From: Streptomyces sp. ADI96-02
Lineage (GTDB): Bacteria > Actinomycetota > Actinomycetes > Streptomycetales > Streptomycetaceae
Length of the DNA stretch: 39,723 nucleotides
Assembly (NCBI RefSeq): GCF_003846185.1
Contig: NZ_ML123034.1
Location: forward strand, 3,055,129-3,094,851
Direction: 5' to 3'
Shown here: in pieces, positions 33,701-39,723 of the stretch
Position numbering within the stretch: position 1 is the stretch's first letter
Layout: every line of letters starts with the position of its first letter
Program-made: the position numbers and the translations under genes
Notes under the pieces: generated by a model
The model's database searches: none
What the model was told of the DNA's origin: nothing
The model's input: only the letters and a program-made list of their open reading frames with translations

Positions 33701-34350
33701 GCGGTGGCGGGGCGGAAGACCTCAACGTCGATCCGGTCAGTGTTCAGCTGATCACCAGCGGGCTGCGCGGGGCCGTGGCCGAGTTGAAGGAGATCGGTAC
33801 CGGTACGGGGGCGGTGCTGGGCAAGGGGCTTTCGGATCTGTCGATGACCGGGATGGAGGCCGGGCATCACGGGTTGTCGGTGGATTTCGAGGACTTCTGC
33901 GAGCGGTGGGAGTGGGGCGTCCGGGCGCTGGTCCAGGACGCCAACGCGATCGCGGCGAAGCTGGGGCTGGCAGCGGGGATCGTGTGGGAGGAGGACCAGT
34001 ACGTCCAGGGCACCATGAAGATCGCCGTGAACGCGGGCGTGGGGAATCCGCATGCGTCCGAGGACGAGATCGTCAAGCAGGACTGGGGCGATGTGTTCAC
34101 CCCTGACTACCTGAGCCCCGACTACAGCCGGGAGTCGTTCGAGCGGACAGCCGACGAGGCCGGGCAGACCTGGAAGGACACCGGGCGGGCGCTCGTCACC
34201 GAGGGGAACGGCGGACGTCAGTCGGACCAGCTGAACGAGCTGTTCGGCGTCGACCAGGAGGCGTTCGACCGGTCCGTGGACGACACGTTCGGGCCCTCGC
34301 CCGACGAGCGGGCCCGGCAGCAGGAGCAGGGCGACGGCGGGGGGAACTAG
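33697..34350 (+). CDS. WXG-like helical protein preceding the RHS gene
   Basis: 217 residues. The N-terminal helices include LITSGLRGAVAELKEIGTG and CERWEWGVRALVQDANAIAAKLGLAAGIVWEEDQ, an arrangement like WXG100/ESX proteins with a WEW motif. The tail is charged and disordered (SPDERARQQEQGDGG). It overlaps the SseB-like gene by 4 bp and ends 3 bp before the RHS gene, so the three genes form an operon. It probably serves type VII secretion or forms a complex with the RHS protein. Confidence 0.75.
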   Translation: MSGGGAEDLNVDPVSVQLITSGLRGAVAELKEIGTGTGAVLGKGLSDLSMTGMEAGHHGLSVDFEDFCERWEWGVRALVQDANAIAAKLGLAAGIVWEEDQYVQGTMKIAVNAGVGNPHASEDEIVKQDWGDVFTPDYLSPDYSRESFERTADEAGQTWKDTGRALVTEGNGGRQSDQLNELFGVDQEAFDRSVDDTFGPSPDERARQQEQGDGGGN

Positions 34351-34353
34351 GTC

Positions 34354-37300
34354 ATGGGGTTCGGGGATTTCGTCAGTGACATCACGCCCGACGTCGTCGA
34401 GGACGCGGTGGAGGACGGCGTCGAGTGGGCCGGTGACCGGGTCGAGGACGCCGGGAACTGGACCGGCGACCGGCTGGAGGACGCCGGCTGGGAGTCCGGA
34501 GCGGACTGGGTCCGGGAGAAGTCCCGGTCCGTCGCGAACCGGATGGGCGCCGAGGTCGACGAGATGGACCTCGGGCAGACCGAGGACAAGACGAAGCTCA
34601 TCTACGGCAGCCCGTCCGAGATCCGGTCCACTGCGACCCATCTGCGTGAGTTGCAGGGCGCGTTCGACAAGGTCGGCGGCGGGCTCAAAGGAGTCGACTC
34701 GTCCGCGCTGAAGGGGCAGGCGGCGGACGCGTTCCGGGATTCGGTGTCGATCGAACCGCCGAAGTGGTTCAACGCCGCCGACGCGTTCGAGAAGGCGGCG
34801 GGCGCACTCGACTCCTTCGCAGGGACCGTCGAGTGGGCCCAGGGACAGGCGCAGACCGCGATCGACAAGTGGAAGGCCGGGACCAAAGCGTCGGAGGAGG
34901 CCAGGGACGCGTACAACGACAAGACGACCACGTACAACAAGGCCGTCGACGTCTACAACGCCAAGCCCTCCGACCAGCGCGATCCCGCCACCCTGCCGCC
35001 CAAGCCTGGCACCTTCAGCGACCCGGGCACCGGGCGGATGGAAGAGGCCCAGTCGCTGCTCGCGGAGGCGCGCAAGCAGCGCAACACCGCCGCCGACATC
35101 GCCCGCAAGGCGGTGACGGCGGCGCGGGACTCCGCACCGCAGAAGCCGCGGTACGCCGAGCAGGCCATGGACGGGCTCGCCGAGTACCAGGTGATCCAGA
35201 CCCACATCGCGGGCGGCGTCGTCAAGGGTGCGGCGGGCATCGTGAACTTCGCGCGCAGCGTCAACCCCGTGGATCCGTACAACATCACCCACCCCGCCGA
35301 ATACGCGCTCTCACTCAACAACACCGCCGCCGGACTCCTCCGGGTCGCCAACGACCCCTGGGGCACCGGCAAGCAGATGATCGACGGGTTCATGAAAGAC
35401 CCCGCCGAAGGGTTCGGGCGGCTCCTGCCCGACCTGGCCCTCACCGTCGCCACCGGCGGTGCCGGGGCCGGTGTCAAGGGAGCCCGGGTGGTCAAGGAAG
35501 CCGCCGACCTCGCCTCCGATGCCCGCAAGCTGGAGAACGCCGCCCCCGAAGGCACCCACAACCGGCCCGACGGTGAGCGTACGAGCGAGGGCACCGACCC
35601 GGTCGACCTCGCCTCCGGCCGTATGTACCTGCCCCAGACCGACGTCGTCCTGCCCGGCGTACTGCCCCTCGCCTTCACCCGCCGGGCCGAATCGGGCTAC
35701 ACCGCAGGCCGGTTCTTCGGCCCCTCCTGGTCCTCCACCGTCGACGAACGCCTGGAGATCGACGCCAACGGCGTCATCCACGTCACCGACGACGGACTGC
35801 TCATCACCTACCCGCACCCCGTGCCTGGGCTGCCCACCCGCCCCGAAAGCGGGACCTCGCGGTCCACCCTGAACCGCGACGAAGGCGGCGACTACACGCT
35901 CACCGACCCCGAGAGCCGGCTGACCAAGCACTTCGTCGGCCCTCCCGGAACGGAACCCGGCGAGGACGGCGCTGCGTGGCTCGTGCAGGTCGCCGACCGC
36001 AACAACAACATCATCAGCATCGACCGCACCGACGACGGCACACCCCTGGCGCTCGTCCATTCCGCCGGCTATCACCTCGTCCTGGCCACGGTCGAAGCGC
36101 GGGTCGCCGAGGTGTCCCTACGGGACAAGGGCGGGGCAGCGCTCCCTGTCAGGTCTTACGGCTACACGGACGGCAACCTCACGACCGTCACCAAGCCCTC
36201 CGGCGCCGCCCTCACCTTCGAGTACGACGACCGCCGCCGGATCACGGCCTGGATCGACTCCAACCATCGTCGCTACGACTATGCCTACGACGACCGCGAC
36301 CGCGTCATCGCCGAAGGCGGCGTGGACCGACACCTACAGGTCGTCATCGGCTACAGCGAACCGGAGCCGACCACCGGCCACCGCGTGACCACGGTGACAA
36401 GCGCGCAGGGGCACACCACCCGCTACCGCATCGACGACCGTTGCCGCGTCGTGGCCTCCACGGATCCGCTCGGGCACACCACACGATCCACGTACGACGA
36501 GCACGGCCACCTGGTGTCCCGCACTGATCCGCTGGGCCGCACCACCGCCTTCGCCCATGACGACGAAGGCCGGATCACCACCGTCGTCCGCCCCGACGGC
36601 AGCGAACTCCGCAGCGAGCGGGACGCAACGGGCCTTCGGTCCACCTACACCCTTGCGGACGGCACGCGCTGGCGACAGGAGTTCGACGACCGCGGCAACC
36701 GCGTCGCGCTCACCGGTCCGTCAGGTCACACCACGCGTTACTCGTACGATGACCACGGCCGGTACGTCTCCGTCACGAACGCACGGGGAGCCATGACCGA
36801 GGTTCGGTGTGATGCTGCGGGTTCCCCCCTCCGTGTGACCGATCCACTCGGGGCCGCGACCTGCTTCCAGTTGGATGCGTTCGGCCGTCCCGTACGGATG
36901 GAGGATCCCCTGGGAGCCGTCACGGAGTTCGAGTGGACGATCAACGGTGAGCTGGCGCGCCGCACGGGCCCAGGCGGCGTAGTGGAGAGCTGGAGCTATG
37001 ACGGCGAAGGCAACCGCCTCACCCACACTGACCCCGTGGGCGGCACAAGCCGCTTCGAGTACACCCACTTCGACCTGCTTTCCGCCCGCACGGGTCCGGA
37101 CGGCGCCCGTCACGAGTTCGTCCACGACACCGATCTGCGTCTGACAGAGGTCGTCAACCCGCAGGGACTGACCTGGTCGTACACCTACGATCCGGCTGGG
37201 CGGCTCATGGCCGAGACGGATTTCGACGGTCGCACCGTTGCGTACGGCGTCGACCCGGCCAGTCAGGTGACCAGCCGGACGAACGTGCTGGGCGACAGAG

Positions 37301-39087
37301 TGGACTACGAGCACGATCTGCTGGGCCGCGTGATCCGCAAGGACGTGGCGGGAGAGATCACGACGTACGCCTACGACAGGGCCGGGCGCATGATCCAAGC
37401 GACCGCCCCGCAGAGCGAGCTGATCTACCAGTACGACCGAGCGGGTCGGGTCAAGACGGAAATGGTCGACGGCCAGGCCATGACGTACGCCTACGACGCC
37501 CTGGGCCGTCGCAGCCGTCGCGTCACGCCCACGGGACGGGTCACGGCCTACGGATACGACGGCGCGGACCGTCTCGTCGATCTCACCACCGACGGTCGCC
37601 GGATCGACTTCGCCTACGACGCGAACGGCCGCGAACTCGACCGTTCCTTCGGTGACATGCTGGCGCTCACGTCGAGCTTCGACGAAGCAGGCCGTCTCCG
37701 TGCCGAGCACGTCAGCAACGCCGCCCGAACGCTCATCAGTCGTACGTACAGCTACCGGCCGGACGGACATCTCCTAGGTCTGGACGACACCGCACGTGGC
37801 GCGAGGACGTTCGGACTGGACCCCGCGGGCCGGGTGACCGTAGTCACTGCGGCGAACTGGAGCGAGGCGTACGCGTACGACTCGGCCGGCAACCAGACGG
37901 TGGCTTCGTGGCCGGCTTCCCACTCGGGCGGCGCGGCCGACGGCCCCCGCTCCTACGAGGGCACTGTCATCACCCGCGCGGGAGACACCCGTTACGAACA
38001 CGACGCGCTCGGCCGCATCACCCTGCGGCAGAGGACCAGGCTGTCCCGGAAACCCGACACGTGGCGGTACACCTGGGACGCCGAGGACCGCCTCACGGAG
38101 GCGATCACTCCGGACGGCACCCGCTGGCGCTACGCCTACGACGCGTTGGGGCGGCGCACCCGCAAGCAGCGGCTGGGCGGCGACGGGCGAACCGTGGTGG
38201 AGGAGACCAGGTTCACCTGGGACGGCTCCACCCTCTGTGAGCAGACCACCACCTCGGCGGACGTGCCTCACAGCGTCGCCCTCACGTGGGACCACCAAGG
38301 GGTGCGGCCACTGGCACAGAGCGAGCGCATCCTGGCCAGGGATGCCGCGCAGTCGACCATCGACCAACGGTACTTCGCCATCGTCACCGATCTCATCGGC
38401 TCTCCGACCGAGCTGATCGACGAGTCCGGCGCACTCGCGTGGCGCACGCGGACCTCTCTCTGGGGAACGACCACCTGGGCCAGGAACAGCACAGCTCACA
38501 CCCCTCTGCGCTTCCCTGGCCAGTACCACGATTCGGAAACGGGTCTGCATTACAACCTCAACCGCCACTACGACCCGGAAACCGCCCGTTACCTCACACC
38601 GGACCCACTCGGGCTCGGGCCCGCTCCCAACGCCGTCGCCTACGTAGACAACCCCTTCCGGTGGTGCGACCCGCTCGGCCTCGCCCCGTACGACCCGCTC
38701 CGCGAGGGTTACACCTCGTCCCCGGGCTTCCAGAAGGACCCGTACCACCCTGACGTCGTCGAGAGGCGCATCGAGGCAAATCGCGAGCTCTACGGCATCA
38801 AGGACCCCGATGCCAAGGGGATGATCGGGGCCAACGGCACCCAGATCACCAGCAAGACGTTGTGGAACCATGGGCCGTACCGCATCGACGTGGAAAACCC
38901 CGACCCCGGCGGACGAGCGGGGCAGCTCCACTTCCAGGACCAGAGCAACAAAGGCGCGAAGTACCAGTACGACTTCGACACAGGAAAGTTCGAAGGGCTT
39001 CCACGCAGCGTCGAGAAAGCCGTCGGAAGCAGTCCGGGCTTCATCGCAGGGATCAGAAAGGGGCTCGCCGCACTCGGCGAGGGATAG
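34354..39087 (+). CDS. RHS-repeat polymorphic toxin, 1577 aa
   Basis: An N-terminal T7SS-like helical region (residues about 60-240, with WXG-like helices) carries no signal peptide. A DUF6531-like entry follows, GTDPVDLASGRMYLPQTDVVLPG (about 412-434). Then come numerous YD repeats of the form YDxxGRxxxxxxPxG. The RHS core end is LRFPGQYHDSETGLHYNLNRHYDPETARYLTPDPLGL. The variable C-terminal tip (about 1445-1577) is the presumed toxin; its segment GGRAGQLHFQDQSNKGAKYQYDFDTGKF is a type I have seen in other RHS tips, but I cannot name its activity. The next gene, 2 bp later, is the likely immunity gene. Confidence 0.9.
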   Translation: MGFGDFVSDITPDVVEDAVEDGVEWAGDRVEDAGNWTGDRLEDAGWESGADWVREKSRSVANRMGAEVDEMDLGQTEDKTKLIYGSPSEIRSTATHLRELQGAFDKVGGGLKGVDSSALKGQAADAFRDSVSIEPPKWFNAADAFEKAAGALDSFAGTVEWAQGQAQTAIDKWKAGTKASEEARDAYNDKTTTYNKAVDVYNAKPSDQRDPATLPPKPGTFSDPGTGRMEEAQSLLAEARKQRNTAADIARKAVTAARDSAPQKPRYAEQAMDGLAEYQVIQTHIAGGVVKGAAGIVNFARSVNPVDPYNITHPAEYALSLNNTAAGLLRVANDPWGTGKQMIDGFMKDPAEGFGRLLPDLALTVATGGAGAGVKGARVVKEAADLASDARKLENAAPEGTHNRPDGERTSEGTDPVDLASGRMYLPQTDVVLPGVLPLAFTRRAESGYTAGRFFGPSWSSTVDERLEIDANGVIHVTDDGLLITYPHPVPGLPTRPESGTSRSTLNRDEGGDYTLTDPESRLTKHFVGPPGTEPGEDGAAWLVQVADRNNNIISIDRTDDGTPLALVHSAGYHLVLATVEARVAEVSLRDKGGAALPVRSYGYTDGNLTTVTKPSGAALTFEYDDRRRITAWIDSNHRRYDYAYDDRDRVIAEGGVDRHLQVVIGYSEPEPTTGHRVTTVTSAQGHTTRYRIDDRCRVVASTDPLGHTTRSTYDEHGHLVSRTDPLGRTTAFAHDDEGRITTVVRPDGSELRSERDATGLRSTYTLADGTRWRQEFDDRGNRVALTGPSGHTTRYSYDDHGRYVSVTNARGAMTEVRCDAAGSPLRVTDPLGAATCFQLDAFGRPVRMEDPLGAVTEFEWTINGELARRTGPGGVVESWSYDGEGNRLTHTDPVGGTSRFEYTHFDLLSARTGPDGARHEFVHDTDLRLTEVVNPQGLTWSYTYDPAGRLMAETDFDGRTVAYGVDPASQVTSRTNVLGDRVDYEHDLLGRVIRKDVAGEITTYAYDRAGRMIQATAPQSELIYQYDRAGRVKTEMVDGQAMTYAYDALGRRSRRVTPTGRVTAYGYDGADRLVDLTTDGRRIDFAYDANGRELDRSFGDMLALTSSFDEAGRLRAEHVSNAARTLISRTYSYRPDGHLLGLDDTARGARTFGLDPAGRVTVVTAANWSEAYAYDSAGNQTVASWPASHSGGAADGPRSYEGTVITRAGDTRYEHDALGRITLRQRTRLSRKPDTWRYTWDAEDRLTEAITPDGTRWRYAYDALGRRTRKQRLGGDGRTVVEETRFTWDGSTLCEQTTTSADVPHSVALTWDHQGVRPLAQSERILARDAAQSTIDQRYFAIVTDLIGSPTELIDESGALAWRTRTSLWGTTTWARNSTAHTPLRFPGQYHDSETGLHYNLNRHYDPETARYLTPDPLGLGPAPNAVAYVDNPFRWCDPLGLAPYDPLREGYTSSPGFQKDPYHPDVVERRIEANRELYGIKDPDAKGMIGANGTQITSKTLWNHGPYRIDVENPDPGGRAGQLHFQDQSNKGAKYQYDFDTGKFEGLPRSVEKAVGSSPGFIAGIRKGLAALGEG

Positions 39088-39089
39088 GC

Positions 39090-39596
39090 ATGCGAAGCAA
39101 TCCTCGAATGCGGGAGATCCTGCGGACGACAGACGTCACCGACCTGAGCGATCGGGACATTCCCTCCATGTTCCTTGAGGTCGTGGAGCGCGGGTGGTCC
39201 CTCACGGCCGCCGGTGGGCGTGTGCTGACCGACCTCTGTCCGGAGGCGCCCGGCACCTATGTCGACCGACTCGCGGAGGAGACGACGATCAACGGGAGGG
39301 GGATGACCGACTACGACCTCCCGGCCGCACCGGACGAACGTACGCCCCTTCTCGTCCGGAGGTGCCTGGCGTATGTGTGCGCCTGCCTTCGGAAAGCGCA
39401 GGAGGAGTTCGGTGACACTCAGGTGAAGGCGTACGTCTCCCTCTCTTTCGCCGATACCGAAGAGGCCCTCCTCACCTCCAACGTCACCTTCTGCACGCCG
39501 CTTCCCGACGTCCATCCCTACATCCCGGACTTGGAGGCTGTTACGGACGCGGCCGTCGCGGAGATCTGGCTGGAGGACTGCTCGGCTTGGTCATGA
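39090..39596 (+). CDS. Putative immunity protein to the RHS toxin tip
   Basis: 168 residues, not recognised as a known family. It starts 2 bp after the RHS stop, which is the usual place for the cognate immunity gene. It is soluble and acidic, with mixed helix and strand (LRTTDVTDLSDRDIPSMFLEVVERGWSLT and AYVSLSFADTEEALL). Assignment rests on position. Confidence 0.65.
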   Translation: MRSNPRMREILRTTDVTDLSDRDIPSMFLEVVERGWSLTAAGGRVLTDLCPEAPGTYVDRLAEETTINGRGMTDYDLPAAPDERTPLLVRRCLAYVCACLRKAQEEFGDTQVKAYVSLSFADTEEALLTSNVTFCTPLPDVHPYIPDLEAVTDAAVAEIWLEDCSAWS

Positions 39597-39617
39597 GGGT
39601 CCCTGGCGCCCTCTGCT

Positions 39618-39723
39618 CGTGCCCAGCAGAGCGGACAACAGCGGTCAAGTGCGGCCTCCACAGACCATAGCCATCTCAACCGTCTCATGAGAAAGCGCAG
39701 GTCAGGACGTCTTCGGTGGCCCA
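39618..39723 (+). repeat. Subterminal repeat, copy at window end
   Basis: Counterpart of 32909-33014. Its end coincides with the last base of the window, so a fourth att copy is predicted to start near 39735 (12 bp beyond). Confidence 0.7.

Overview
The window is very GC-rich chromosomal DNA with the codon use and gene set of Streptomyces or a close relative. The dnaK-grpE-dnaJ-hspR heat-shock operon with a perfect HAIR operator, GTG starts, the dcd gene, XRE/TPR-type regulators, ATP-binding anti-sigma-like proteins and an RHS toxin all fit an actinomycete of that kind.

Region 1 (1-7600) is the edge of a RiPP gene cluster. It holds a small precursor peptide ending in Thr-x4-Cys, a flavoprotein cysteine decarboxylase, a degenerate (probably pseudokinase) aminoglycoside-phosphotransferase (APH)-like protein, an active-looking APH-like kinase and a divergent ABC exporter. 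This is the gene set of class V lanthipeptide or thioamitide-type pathways that end in an aminovinyl-(methyl)cysteine ring. The rest of the cluster (for example a HopA1-like lyase) would lie to the left, outside the window. Two divergent LuxR-type regulators share a palindromic control region.

Region 2 (7600-20070) is housekeeping chromosome: small secreted or hypothetical proteins, the hspR/dnaJ/grpE/dnaK operon, a sugar transferase, a membrane-anchored heterodisulfide-reductase-like Fe-S protein, a decayed FG-GAP lipoprotein, a Yip1-family membrane protein, dcd with a phosphoribosyltransferase, a small zinc-ribbon protein and an intact tRNA-Gly(CCC).

Region 3 (19991 to the window end) is accessory DNA inserted at that tRNA. 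An identical 42-bp copy of the tRNA 3' half, followed by a similar terminator hairpin, occurs at 19991, 23990 and 33026. These copies divide the DNA into tandem islands of about 4.0 kb, 9.0 kb and at least 6.7 kb. Island A has an XRE regulator with a flavoprotein, an ATP-binding protein, a decayed MurA-like gene and a two-repeat type I-E CRISPR remnant. Island B has a dehydrogenase, an XRE/TPR regulator, two small proteins, an unusual run of SIR2-like protein + UDP-sugar dehydrogenase + MazG-like protein, and an AT-richer two-gene unit of unknown function. Island C is a polymorphic-toxin locus: SseB-like protein, WXG-like protein, 1577-residue RHS protein and putative immunity protein. No integrase is visible. 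A 106-bp segment that precedes the third att copy recurs at the very end of the window with the same length, which predicts a fourth att copy starting about 12 bp beyond the last base.

The strongest candidates for something undescribed are the tandem integrase-less tRNA-Gly island array, the SIR2-like/UGDH/MazG run, the AT-rich two-gene unit and the RiPP precursor with its enzymes.
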